This document shows, piece by piece, positions 37,345 to 49,237 of a stretch of 64,000 nucleotides of DNA. The DNA is from Cornus controversa. Its lineage: Eukaryota; Streptophyta; Magnoliopsida; Cornales; Cornaceae. The stretch is from the NCBI GenBank assembly GCA_026545225.1, contig CM048845.1, positions 96,226,533 through 96,290,532 of the forward strand, given 5' to 3'. Position numbers and translations under genes: made by a program. A model generated the notes under the pieces. The model had not been told where the DNA came from. It was given only the letters and a program-made list of their open reading frames with translations, and ran no database searches. Position 1 is the first letter of the stretch; every line of letters begins with the position of its first letter.

Positions 37345-37664
37345 TACTTTCTTGCTATAATAAGTTCATACTTATTTCTCAATCGGATTCCAAGAAAGAG
37401 GAGCATAGTATAAATTGAGAAAAATGAAATTTTGTCCATAGTAATTATGTCAAAGGGGTTATTTCAAACATTCTATGGGCATTTTGGAATTTTTCAAGTG
37501 CAAAAATTATGTCATTAGCAATTTTCATACTTGAAAAGCTAATAGGGGGGATCAGTGTTACAAAAAGTACGTCGATAGGGGGTGCAGTGTTATTTTTAAA
37601 AATATTTGGGAGGTTCCTATTTTTTAATCTATTTACAAGGGAGGTTATAGCATAATTTACCCTT

Positions 37665-38677
37665 ATTTTTTATTAATAAAAAGGCAAATACCTACTTTTC
37701 TACTATTTTATATATATATATAGATATTTTCTTCTTTGACTTGTCACTTTTTTTACTAATCATTGTTTGCTAATCTCTTTTGACATTAACTTTTTTTAAC
37801 AAAAAAAATTATGTACTTTTCGGATCGAATTATCGGATCGGATATCCAATTAGTTACAAATCGAATATAGATGCAATCATAAATAATCCATTGGGTTTTC
37901 AGATCGAATCGAGTATATCTCTTATTGAATTCGGATCAGATCAGGCAAATCCGATGACCTACAAATAACTCCCATAATGTTCTGAGAAAAATTATATCCC
38001 TCTTAAGTCTGGAAGGGGCCTCTCTTGAGTTGACTTGTGTTTTTGTTTAAAGTAGTGTTTTCCTTTGTCTTACACCTCAATATGGAACATTTCACTTTAA
38101 AAGAGATGAAATACCACTAAATCACATGCCTTAATTTTTAAACATTCCATCATGATCTTTTGATTTCCTAAAAACTTATTACTTTTCTAATTCACTCTAA
38201 TGTAATCCACTTGTGCTATTATTGTTGAAGAGCTTTTTAATATCAAGGACTTTTCCAAAAGGTAATTTTAAGGGTTCATTTCGTAATGCTGTCATTTTTA
38301 TATTTTAATTTCTTGAAAAATGAAAGTTAAAAATATGTTGTGCTATTATTTTTGCCAAAAGCAGAGCATTTTTGGTAATGTACTTGTTTAGTAAAAGAAT
38401 AAAAATAATTGGCCTTTCAACAATTCTTTTTTTTTTTACTAGGCCTTTCAACATTCATGTGTATATATCATATATGAACAACATATATTTTTTTACAAGG
38501 CCTTTCAAAAGTCTCATAACCATGAATCAACAATTCTTCACAATCCCAAACTCATTCAAAACCCAACCCAAGTTAGCGAATTCCTCTAAAAATTCTAAAA
38601 TCTTCGAATATATGTCATATGTGTAAATATATCATATCTGAAAAACACATGAGTGCCTTATGCTCATAAATCTCTCT
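37665..38677. other. Gene-free stretch
   Basis: Holds a GGATCGAATTATCGGATCGG-type repeat (about 37810-37960) related to similar words at 32735-32880 on the other side of the 4.7-kb block, and AT-rich spacer. No supported gene. Confidence 0.4.
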
Positions 38678-38686
38678 TTCTAAAAT

Positions 38687-38942
38687 GGGAAAATTAGAAT
38701 TCAGTGACCAGAATTGAAAAAATATTGCTATTTAGTGACCTTAAACTCAATAAAAAGTAAATAGTGACCAAACTTAAAAAATAATTGCTAATAAGTGACC
38801 ATTTAATCTTAAAGCCCAAAATACCCTTCATTCTGTCCATAAATCCCCATTTTTTCTTCATTTTTTTCAAACCCAAATATCAAAAAATTTAAAGAATCCA
38901 ATGACTTGTATACAATATATGAACATAGAGACATTCTAAAGA

Positions 38943-38988
<46 letters not shown>

Positions 38989-39257
38989 TCTTGAATATTA
39001 ATATCTCATTAACAAAAAAAAAAAATCCTAATTTGGGTGCAATTAATTATTAATAAAGAATATTGGAGGATATGAATAGACTTGGCTAATAAACATACTA
39101 CCTACTGCCTCATATCTTTCTTTTTTTTATATCAGATATCCATAGTTAATTCATTTCAAGTTATAACTCTTGATGTATCTTTGGAGTCATAAAATCTACC
39201 AAAGAAAAAAAAATCTATATATGCACATGCATTAATTGTAAGATGAACATATATGTC

Positions 39258-39314
<57 letters not shown>

Positions 39315-39577
39315 TCTCATTCTCTTTCTATATATACTTTCTTTTCTAGAATCTTTGTATGTCTTTTGAAGATTTGATATTTAGAATTGAGATTGGAGAA
39401 GACGAATAAGGGATTGAGAATTTCTAAATAAAAAGGAGGGTATTTTGGATATTAAAGTTAAATGGTCACTCATTGGCAATTACTTTTCAAGATTGGTCAC
39501 TATTTACCTTTTATTGAGTTTAAAGTCACTGTAAATCAATTTTTTTTTAATTTTGGTCACCAAAATCTAATTTTCCC
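38687..39577 (-). mobile_element. Mutator-like MITE copy B with 9-bp target duplication
   Basis: Best-preserved copy of the family. It starts GGGAAAATTAGAATTC, ends GGTCACCAAAATCTAATTTT plus CCC, and is flanked by the perfect 9-bp duplication TTCTAAAAT (38678-38686 and 39578-39586). TIRs of about 150 bp carry GTGACC words. The interior has the TATA/GAGA microsatellite near the right end, so it lies in the opposite orientation to copies A and C. Long TIRs plus a 9-bp duplication define a Mutator-like origin. No transposase. Confidence 0.87.
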
Positions 39578-39803
39578 TTCTAAAATTGTCTATCTTTCTC
39601 TCTCTAAAGGTGCTAATCAGCTATCATAATCCTTGAAGCAAAAAACTCCAAACTCCAAAACTTCTTCATCATTAGGCTTTGATCCACAAAATTGAAACCC
39701 GGATGCCCTAAAAAATGCCAAACAACATATACCCCAAAATCGTATATATGCAACCATATATGATTCAAATCGTACATATGTATATGTACGAATTGCAAAT
39801 ATA

Positions 39804-41363
39804 TGCTTGCAATTAATCTCCCTTTATTTGGTACACATCAAACAAACTCACATAAACACACAATATTTACGTGGTTTGACCTCACTTGGCCTACGTCTAT
39901 GAAAAGAAAAAAAAATTCAATATAATAAAGAAAAGAGCACAATGGTAGAATACAAACACTTGGCGCTCACACTCTACCTCATGAGAAATCACACCACTGA
40001 CACTCACTCATTATCATCATCATCTATCATCATGCCCCATCTTGCAAACGAGCATCCTTTGATTTGTCCTAAGACTTGTTTCTCATGGGTTTCGCACTAT
40101 CATTATCATCTCTACCCATAAGCTCACCGATTTTCATGAGACTACATCTCTCTAATTTTCTACCCACTCACTCTCTTCTTTTCTCTCTAGCTCACTCCTG
40201 TTGTGAAAATTAACAGAAAAGAATATCAAACACTCAAACAAAGATACACAGACTTACAAGGTTCACCTAAAATCTAGGGTTACGTCCTTGATGTTGCAAG
40301 TTTTCTCTATGATGAGAAAAACGGGATACAATTACAGAAAGTTTAAACTGTATATATATAGGCACCTCCTAGGACTACATAACAAGTGTGAAAATACCAA
40401 AATACTCCTGCAAAGTTAGGCCAAGGTGTACAGTATAATCAGGCTCCACACTTCCTATCAACTCCTCCATTATTTTTTCTTCTTTGTCTTCTCCAATCAA
40501 TTCAACATCTATTCATATAATTCCAAACTCAGTTCTTTGTTAGACAAGAATTATAATTACTTGAAATGCAAGACGTGCCTAACAAGAAATTACCAAATAA
40601 ATTATAACTCTAAAATAGAAACTTAATTACAATGGAAATTTGAGATATAATTCTTAATAATCTCCATCTTGGCTCAAATTCTCCACCTTTATTGAAGATC
40701 ACCATCTTCATTTTTTTTTATAGTGTTCTATAGATTTTTATCAACCAATTGTTGGACTCCTTGCACAAACCGTCGACTCTAATCTCTGGGTCGAACCTTC
40801 AACTTTGCTACCACTTGTTGGGAATTAATCCTCATTCGTTTGGCACAACAGAAACATATCAAACAAACACACATTAAAACATAATATTTACGTGATTCCA
40901 CTATAATGAAAAAAAATAGTTCAATGGTAGAATACAAACACTCAACACTCACACTCTATCTTATGAGAAATCACACCACTAACAATCATTCATCATCGTC
41001 ATCGTCATCATCTATCATCATGCCCTATCTTATAAACGATTGTCCCAAGACTTGTTCTTTGTGGGCTTCACACTATCATCATCATCTCTATCCATAAACT
41101 CACTGATTTCCATGAGGCTACATCTCTCTACTTCTCTCCCCACCCATTCTATTCTTTTCTCATTCACTCATCCATTCTTTTTTCTTCTACCTTTTTCAAT
41201 CAATTTAACATCTAGTTATAGAGTTCCAATCCCAGTTTTTTTGTTGGACAATGATTACAATTACTTGAAACCCAAGACTTGCCCAACAAGAAATTACCAA
41301 ATAAATTACAATTCTAAAATAGAAACTTAATTACAATGAAAATTTGAGACACAATTCCTAACA
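39804..41363 (-). mobile_element. Small LTR retroelement with nested solo LTR
   Basis: Direct terminal repeats at 39804 to about 40661 and 40816-41363 are flanked by the 5-bp duplication ATATA (39799-39803 and 41364-41368). On the minus strand a TGGTAGCAAAGTTG primer-binding-like site abuts the right repeat. The interior between the LTRs is only about 155 bp, so this is a TRIM-like or internally reduced element with no gag or pol. The left LTR is longer because another element has inserted in it (40199-40460). The LTRs have clearly diverged, so the insertion is old. Confidence 0.72.
40199..40460. mobile_element. Solo LTR nested in an older LTR
   Basis: Starts TGTTGTGAAAATTAAC, ends CTTCCTATCA (TG...CA), with the 5-bp duplication ACTCC on both sides (40194-40198 and 40461-40465). 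The corresponding site in the partner LTR lacks this block. It contains a TATATATATAGG promoter-like run. A fossil left by recombination between LTRs of a different, probably copia-type, element. Confidence 0.75.
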
Positions 41364-41646
41364 ATATATTCATATATTGGCTTGGGCAACTACAAATGGG
41401 TGATGACGCTGACGATGGTGGTGATTGGAGAGGTAGATATACAGCTATTGCCAAATATTTTTCAAGACGGCGGAAGGTTTTAGAATGAACCAGAGAATGA
41501 TTCCAATGGCCCTCTGCCATGGGAGATTCACCGAGCTTAGGGGAGGAAGATTGAGTGTAAGAGATGCAATGGTATCTATGTTTCTGTTACCATTGTGAGA
41601 GAACAAGAGAGAGATAATGGAAGAAAAAGACAGCTTCGTCATTTAA

Positions 41647-41887
41647 GACCTGTTCCGTAAACATTTAAGTGGGTACTATAGTCGTTATAGTGCCCTCTTC
41701 AAAAATGAATTCATCTTTTGAAAGCTTGGTTTTCAAGCTTTCAAAAATATAACAAAAGTGGTAGTTTATTCTCAAATTATTTTTGTTTTTTTGAAAATTA
41801 AAATTGGTTACCAAACGCAATTTTGAAAATTGGAAGCCGAAATCTGAAAACAAGAAAGTGGAAATCGCAAGGTTACCAAACAGGGCC
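41647..41887. mobile_element. Short Harbinger-type MITE
   Basis: TIRs GACCTGTTCCGTAAAC and (reversed) GGCCCTGTTTGGTAAC, flanked by TAA at 41644-41646 and 41888-41890. 241 bp with inward complementarity (GAAAGCTTGG against CCAAGCTTTC-like words). Same superfamily logic as 34674-35278. Confidence 0.68.
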
Positions 41888-41991
41888 TAAAGTGGTGATT
41901 TTTCCTCTTTTACAATAAGTTTTGCCACAACACCTCTAACTAATTGTCCATCATTTCCGAGTATGATTTTTATGTTATATATATATGGTCG

Positions 41992-43187
41992 CAGGGCTGG
42001 CCCTGGGCCTAGGGGGCCCAAGCGGTCGCCTAGGGCCCCAAAATTTGGGGGGCCTCATTTTTTAAAAAAAAAAGAAAAACTATTAACTATACTATGTCCA
42101 GTTCAGGGTAAACAAAGGTCTAGTCCATTTAACCAAACTCAATATTTCTAGCACATTAGACCTCATTTTTTTCAAAAAAATAATAATAACTAAATTAGGG
42201 TCTAGTCCAGGTAAAAAAAACATAAGGGCCTAATCCATTTTTTTACCTACCAAACTAAATAGCTTAACATTTGGGTGCAAGGGCATGTTACGGCAGATTG
42301 TGGTTCACTACACTAGTTCTTCTCTTTCTTCTTCTTCTAATCTTTTTATTTTCTTTGATTCTTCTCACAAATTGGAGGGCATCACCCTCATGCTTAAGCC
42401 TTAGGTAAGTTTCTCAATTTATTCAAACTTTTCTATTTTATTTTTTATTTTTTTTAGAAATCTCTATTATGTTTTTTTGTAATGAGTTTTTTTTTTCATG
42501 GAAATCTCTAAACTATTAGTATGTTTTATGGTAATGAGTTTTATTGTGTTTTTAGTTGGAAGATAAAGTAATTAAAAATTGAATTTTGTTGCAGCAACCT
42601 GTTTTTATCTCATTCAAAATACATTGTCTTTTTCACCGCCAATCTTAAGTGTGCTTGAAACCATCGAAATTGCTATATAACTTGGTTTTATCTCATTCAC
42701 CATGGACTTTTAGGACCATAAGTGGTAAGATGCCTATCTGTTGAACAGTTCAAGTAATTAATTAAGGAATCGAAAAGTCAAATTAAATTTTAAAATCAGG
42801 ATTTTGTTGAGATATTGTTATTATTTTTGGATAATTTTGCTTAAATATTTTTGGTTGTGTTGTGCTTGCAACGAGATTACACAATTAAACAATCATGCAT
42901 TATGATTAATTCACAAACTATTAATTTAAAACCACTTTTATTTTTATTATCTTAATCAACTAATAGATAATTCTCTCATCCTAATTTTATTGATTCTATC
43001 CTATTGATAATTCTTACATATCTATTAAGCAGCTAGCAAGATGATCATATTTATTTGTGACTAAGGAGTGTTAAATATTTTTACACTTTTATAAAAGAAA
43101 TTATGTGTAACCTTATGCATAAAGGACCTCACATTAGAAGTTCATCTAGGGTCTCTCGAAATTTTGGTAATTTCAGGACTGATCTTG
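41992..43187. mobile_element. Non-autonomous hAT element
   Basis: Left terminus CAGGGCTGGCCCTGGGCC, followed by a G/C-rich subterminal block to about 42055. The right terminus reads CAGGACTGATCTTG, which is the inverse of the left end after a few transitions. Flanking 8-bp sequences TATGGTCG (41984-41991) and TATGGTTA (43188-43195) fit an 8-bp hAT target duplication decayed by transitions. The CAGGGC-type terminus is known from TTF/zf-MYM-type plant hAT elements. The interior keeps a CT-rich leader and a TTAGGTAAGTTT splice-like site (about 42399-42412) but no transposase frame. Confidence 0.75.
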
Positions 43188-43658
43188 TATGGTTACGTCT
43201 AAGATAGTAACATACATGTTTTGGGATGTGCTTGCACCTTGAGTTTAATCTCATTGTACAGTGAATATAACTTTCTTACCATCTAAAATATATAATCCTT
43301 TTGTCCTAAAATGAATATTTGAACCTCTTTCTTTTTCACCTTCTAAAATTATCATTAAATTTTGAAGATATTTTTTTTATAATTAACAATATAAATCTTT
43401 TTATACATTGAAGGTCAATTTTGAAAGTTCAAAAACATAGGTTCATGAAGTGTACTTATCAATTTTTTTTTTCACATGCATTTGTTTTTCTCTAGCGGAA
43501 ATTGAGGAGAGGAGATACCACTGGTCTAAAGGCATTGTCCTTATCAAGAAGAAATTGACACACTCACTTTTGCACCTATTAGATACTTGAATGCTCAAAT
43601 GTATATCACCTTAAAACATTGCAATTTTCTACAAGGATATTTAATTATTGGGTAAAAT

Positions 43659-44381
43659 CCTCGAACACCTTTCAGGTTTGGATTTATTGTCCACATATTA
43701 AATTTATGTTAAAATAGGCTCTTACAGCCCCTTGGATTTGGTTAAATCATCCCTAACACCCCATGTTGCCAAAAATACTCTCAGATTATTTCTTTATAAA
43801 CTATGTATCTTAAATAATAATTTATTATTAAATATAAACTATGTATCATAAATAATAATTTATTTAAAAAACAATATATTTAATAATAAACTATATAGCA
43901 TAAATAACAATTTATTTAACAAATATATAATTAATAATAAACTATATAGCATAAATAATAATGTATGTAACAAACTATGTAAATAATAATAAGCTTTATT
44001 GCATAAATAGTAATTTGTTAACAAACTATGTAACTAAAAATAAACTATGCAGCATAAATAACAATTTATTCAACAAATATCTAATTAACAATAAACTATG
44101 TTGCATAAATAATAATTTGTTTTGAATTATAAATTATGTAACATAAATAATAATTAATTTAACAAAATATGTAATTAAAAAACAATTTAACTAATAATGA
44201 ACTACATAGCATAAATAATAATTTATTCCACAAATATCTAATTAAGAGAAAGAATCTGAGAGTATTTTTAGCAACAGGGAATGTCAGAACTAATTTAACC
44301 AAATCGGAGTGGGTGTTAGAGTCATTTTAGAGACAAGTTTAATGTGTGAGTAATAAATCCAAACCTGAGGGATGGAGTGTG
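43659..44381. mobile_element. Fold-back element with internal tandem array
   Basis: TIRs of about 140 bp: left with CAGGTTTGGATTTATTGTCC, GGATTTGGTTAAATCATCC and AAAATACTCTCAGATT; right with their inverse. Between them (about 43800-44240) is an array of roughly 55-60-bp units such as AAACTATATAGCATAAATAA and AACAATTTATT. Non-coding; target duplication not evident. Confidence 0.7.
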
Positions 44382-44532
44382 TATATATATATTACTTACA
44401 AATTTGCCCGAAAGTTACTGAAATTTTGTATAGACAACACTTTTATTCATAGAAATAAACTATAGAATAATGCTACTTGACCGAAGTCGCAAGCCTATTT
44501 CATGAATGTGGTTGTGTAGGTTGCAAGTTAGA

Positions 44533-44915
44533 AAGCACATATACGAACATATACGGACACGATTACGACACGATACGGATGCAGTAATACGACAAATCTA
44601 AAAAGAAAAATATAATATGGATACGACATGAATACGTCAAAAATAATAATATAATATATTATATTTCTATAAAATAATAATATTTTTTGGTCAATTTATT
44701 TATATTATTGTGAATGAAATCACTAATTTTAAGTTTAGAGTTGGATATATGTTTGTTATTTTTGGTTTCTTAAATTTTATATTATTTTCTAATTAATCTA
44801 TAATATATTTTAAATTGCATTGAATCTCATTCTACTACAAAAAATAATTACAAAATCATCGCGTCATGTCCTAAAAGTATTCAAAAGGTGTTCTTAACTC
44901 GTCCGTGTATGACAT
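44533..44915 (+). repeat. Dispersed repeat, copy 1 of pair
   Basis: Begins near ACGGACACGATTACGACACG and runs through an AT-rich middle with GAATGAAATCACTAATTTTA and TTGTTATTTTTGGTTTCT. Its reverse complement, diverged, is at about 56995-57295. Related in its ends to the GTGTCC-rich repeats at 11144 and 57618. Confidence 0.55.
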
Positions 44916-46396
44916 GCTAGACTAAGCATCCGAACTGGCAAGTAAAAATAAGGTCGACATTCACATAATCCAAAAGCCAATATCCAGTTTCGTTCATCTT
45001 TTCTCATCTCCCAACAATTCAACTAAACCAATTGAAGTGTAACAATTTTTAGTGGACGAAAGATATCAAATCTAAATGACAGAGAGATTATATCAATTAA
45101 ATGAGAGTTTATACTGAAACATTGAACTTATATTGGGTTGATAATGGAATGGAACTGCTTATCCAGTTCTATTTTTCATCTTGCAAGCATCTTGGCATTG
45201 AAAAATAGCGTCTCATCTAAAATTTAACTTTTACAAAGAAATCTAACTTTCACAAAAATGGCGTGAATAATATTCAGACCCAGAATTATCACCAATTTTT
45301 AAGGAGATTGAGATTATTTCTCTCTCTAAAATAAAGAAATCTAACTTTCACAAAAGGGAAATACTAAAAGTCATGAAATTTTATCATGAATTGCCATCAT
45401 GAATGATGTGACAGGTGATAATATCATTAGAATTCCGTGTATGGAGGGAATCCCACCAATACTAACTCACCATTTAATTGCCACATCATTCAAGATAAAA
45501 ATTCATGAAATATTTTCATGACGTGTAGCATTGCTCTTCACAAAATAACGCCTCATAATATCCAGATTCAAATCCTCATCAAATTTTTGTTGTCAACAAG
45601 GAGATTGACTTTCATTGTGAATATTGCGGGTTGAGTTTGAATGGGATTTGAAAACTAATGCTTATGTATATCTCTTAAAGATTAATGCTTACGTATCTCG
45701 TCTCAATCACATCAAATTTACATATTATTCGATTATGAAATTTGGGAGAGCAATTCGACTTTTCTATCATAATGTGGGTGGATAAAGTTAACCAAAAAAA
45801 AGTTAACTAGACACTTACTTTTTGAAAATTTTACAAGTAAAAAAATGACATCATGACCAATATGTTTCGTAGATTAAATAGGGAGAGTCCGGTTGAATCT
45901 ACAATCTTGCTAATTTTATATTTGTAAACAATCGGACTCTATAATTATTTGGAAGAGACATATTGGAATGATGTTTGCAAGTGAAATTCCTAAGAATATA
46001 GAATTCTCAAGTAACGAATAATTACTCCAATAATGGAAGCTAGCTACTATCTATCCACAATGGGCCTAGCAAACCTCTTTGTCTTTTCCATAACGAAATA
46101 GCTAGTGTGAATGTAATGTTGCTTGAAGCTGCCTTGTCCAACCAAACATGTAAAGTAAATGTAATGATCCATAACTAGCTATTTAAATGAGGCAACAACA
46201 AGAGGACTTGTCATCGTATCTTGTACGCAAATCTTACATGGCCCAGTACAAACTATTCATACCAGTACGTACACACATTTTCTTATTAATTCCGAGTACA
46301 CATATTGTACTAACAGACGGCGTGCGAGGTGCATATGAACGTAAAAAACAACAAAATAAGAACAAACAACCTTGTTTTCTTAATTACATACGTACA

Positions 46397-46456
<60 letters not shown>

Positions 46457-47092
46457 CCTAGTACAAAGCATGATCCAGACCAGTACAGGCATTGTACAAC
46501 CAGTGAGTGAGCATTTCTTAAATGAAGAAGAAAACAGAGTCTAGTGTGAACAGAACAAACAACAAAAGAAGAACCATATGATATAGGCATATATCAATGT
46601 CTTTTTCCTTATAACAAACATAGAGATTAGCAATATTAAAAGAATTTAGAGAAATCTAGATTAAGGACAGGAGGCTAAATACAAGTATACAACCCTGGTT
46701 CACTGTAGCAGTTTCATGATGAGTCAAGGACTATATTGTAAATTAATGGTGACAGGATTAGAATATATAATTCAAACCATAATTAATCAACTTTGTGGTT
46801 ACGGCATGTAACCTGCCTAGCTCTCTGATTGAATTTAATCAAATATGACAATGACATGATAACCAAAATTTCACCAATACATGCATCAAAAATATCGCTA
46901 ATCAACATCTAAACAAAGCAAGGGACAAGCAAGGACATGCTATATATATATATATATATTAGATGCTATACACCATATATATATAAGATCGAGCTGGAGA
47001 AGAAAGGAAGAAAGGGATTTGAAGGAAATGTCAAAAGAAACCAACCATCCTTCCCAACGTAGTTGATCGAGCAGGTCAGAATTCAATTAATT
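44916..47092. other. Gene-free stretch before the first SAUR gene
   Basis: Contains the duplicated segment and MITE at 45234-45613, a long TA microsatellite (46398-46454), and a shorter one near 46942-46961. The last 120 bp upstream of the SAUR start holds TATATATATAAG (about 46974-46987), a plausible TATA box. Open frames at 46187-46590 only traverse the microsatellite. Confidence 0.5.
45356..45536. mobile_element. 181-bp MITE with perfect 9-bp target duplication
   Basis: TIR starts GGGAAATACTAAAAGTCATG; the right end reversed is GAGCAATGCTACACGTCATG. Complementarity continues through TTGAATGATGTGGCA-like words. Flanked by TTCACAAAA on both sides (45347-45355 and 45537-45545), a 9-bp duplication typical of Mutator-type insertion. 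It has split the second copy of a local tandem duplication (compare 45234-45312). Confidence 0.78.
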
Positions 47093-47413
47093 ATGGGAGT
47101 GAGAGCGAGCAAGTTGAGCAGGATGATCAGTGCTGGTGGAGTGAAGCGCTTGAGAGGCCCTCCATTGACACCGAAAGGTTACGTACCTGTATCAGTCGGC
47201 ATGGACGTCAATGAAACTAAGCGTTTTATGATTCACACCACAGCTTTCTGTGATGCAGAATTCAAGGAGTTTCTGTGTAGGTCAGCTGAGGAATATGGTT
47301 TCTGTCAAGAAGGAATTCTCAGGATTCCATTTGAATCCAAGGCTTTCGAGGAATATTGGATGATCAAGGGGGGTAAGCAGAAGGTGCTAAGGGTTAGAGA
47401 CCAACCTAACTAG
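47093..47413 (+). CDS. SAUR-family auxin-responsive protein
   Basis: Intronless 106-residue frame starting MGVRASKLSRMISAGGVKR; 47093 is the first ATG, and the frame further upstream needs a non-ATG start. The SAUR domain (PF02519) spans about residues 28-90: TPKGYVPVSVGMDV, KRFMIHTTAFCDAEFKEFL, SAEEYGFCQEGILRIPFES, then FEEYWMIK. Small size, no intron, a basic N-terminus and the GYVPV/EYGF/ILRIP blocks are diagnostic. SAUR proteins of the expansion type inhibit PP2C.D phosphatases and so activate plasma-membrane proton pumps; whether this divergent member does so is inference. Likely TATA at 46974-46987. AT-rich 3' flank with an A-run at 47711-47733. Confidence 0.85.
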   Translation: MGVRASKLSRMISAGGVKRLRGPPLTPKGYVPVSVGMDVNETKRFMIHTTAFCDAEFKEFLCRSAEEYGFCQEGILRIPFESKAFEEYWMIKGGKQKVLRVRDQPN

Positions 47414-47787
47414 GTACCAGAATATTCCCAGTGCTTTGTTTTTTATATATATACATTTAAATTCAACTATGCCAAATGGTTTAATTAAATCATCTCATGG
47501 GCATATATATATATATATATACATAGTTATCTATTCCTTCTTTTGGTTTAAGTTCATGTTTCTCTTTTTGGAGATTAGCATGATCTTGTTACATATATAG
47601 AAGATGGCAATTATTTGTACAGTAGTAATAATACGGATAGATGTGTGGATCAGAAGATGATGGACTCAGTAAATACTTTCCACATATATACGATTTGTTT
47701 TACCTTTCGGGAAAAAAAAAAAAAAAAAAAAAAACAGAATATGGATATTTTCTTGTGACTCTTATTTCTCTATGTATATATACTTGT

Positions 47788-49237
47788 AAATATATATAGG
47801 TCAATAGATTCTTGCTATATTAATTATGTAACCATAACAAAAAAAATTTGATAAAAGGGGAGTATTAATTAATAATTATGTCATTATGTTACGTTAGATA
47901 CACGGAAATGGAATGTAATAGAGTTGAGAATGAGAATGGAATCGAATGATCATTCTTATTCTATTGTTTGGTTACAAATATAAAATAAATTAGAAATGAA
48001 ATAAATTTGAAATTAAAATTTCCAAAATACCTTTTCTAGTGACAAATAAATTAAACCAACAAATGTATAGTAGTGGAGGAAGATGAGATGTAGAGGTGGT
48101 GGCGGTGGAGATAGTGGTGATGCAATGTGGGTGGTGGAGGAAGATGGCGATATGGAGATGGTGATATGGTAGAGTAGGAAGGTGGTGATGTGGAGGTGGT
48201 GAGGGGTGGAGGTGACAGTGGTGATGGTGGTGGAGCCGGTGGTAGCGGTGGTGAACTGGTGATGGTGGAAGTGATGGTGGTGTTGGAGGTGAAAGGTTTT
48301 TTTTGGTAATATAAAATTTTATTTAATCTTAGTGAGAATGGAATGAATTTTCATTTTTGAAAGTGGATTTTTATTACAAGAAAATGAGCATTTTCAGTTT
48401 AAAATTCACACTAAATCACAATCCAAAAACCCAATGAATACTTATTGGTTTGATGGTCCTAACTCCTTAGCCTAGCAAATTTGGAAAACTTTATGTTCAG
48501 CGGACAACGAAAATGCTTTATACACTTTCCAATGAAGAACTATGCCTTACTGAAAGAATACTAAAACAGAGAGAGATAATTCAATAAAAACAAGAAAGAA
48601 ATAGTAATTCAATGCAAAATAATTTTTTTTCTTTTGGAAAATTAGAAAAATAATTTATTGGGAGTCGCCAAACAGCCAATGAGAGAGATATGTGGATCCC
48701 ACCAGCTTCAGTATCACACCTTTTTCTTTTTCAATGTATAATTTTATTTTTTTATTTTTAAGAATGGAATGAAATGGAAAAAAAATACTTATTTCAACCA
48801 TTTCTTTATTTGATAGGATAATTAAAGTGGAAATGATGGTTCCGGTCCTGGGAATGAAAAAGAATAAAATTTCATTCCACATCTCAACTTATGAAATAAT
48901 CATTCTAATTTTAAGCAAAATTAATAAATAAATAAAAACAAATTCACGTTCCAAAAAAATCTTATACTCCAAGTCTAAAAACTACTACCACTGTGAGAGT
49001 CACCGCCGTCGCCACCACCACCAGCGCTTTCACCGCCTTCCACCACCACCACCACATACACTACTACTGCCTTCCACCAACACCTTTATCGTCATCTTCC
49101 ACTATTGCGATCACCATCATTGATGCCGCCTTCCACCACCGCCAATGCCGCCACCACTGTCAGCATCATCTTCCATCATCGCTACCATTTCTTTTAAAAA
49201 AAAATTTAGAAAATGTTATTTTGTTAGTTTAATTTAG
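47788..49237 (+). repeat. 1.4-kb direct duplication, copy 1
   Basis: Begins AAATATATATAGGTCAATAG and ends with ATTTTGTTAGTTTAATTTA. Includes a GGAATGTAATAGAGTTGAGA fold-back end, a GGTGG-rich tract (about 48080-48295) and a complementary CCACC-rich tract (about 48980-49190). The same blocks in the same order recur at 49818-51111. Frames through the CCACC tract are low-complexity and not genes. Confidence 0.8.

Larger units (their letters stand above)
32983..37664. mobile_element. 4.7-kb TIR-bounded non-coding element (composite)
   Basis: Left arm at about 32983-33072 (TCCCCTGTAAATAAG, AAAAAATAACACTGTCATCC) and right arm at about 37537-37664 (its reverse complement, with GGGGGTGCAGTGTTATTTTT and CTATTTACAAGGGAGGTTAT) are diverged inverted repeats. 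The interior has no frame I recognise as transposase, gag or pol. It includes phrases such as CACCCCCAAACTTACAT and CCCCAAACTTAAATTATACA, common in plant repeat DNA. A Harbinger-type MITE is nested at 34674-35278. This may be one large non-autonomous element or two chance-paired ends. Confidence 0.45.

Noticed and set aside
46187-46590. Open frames of 60-107 codons on both strands
   Set aside because: They cross a long TA microsatellite and encode only YI repeats there; no family resemblance.
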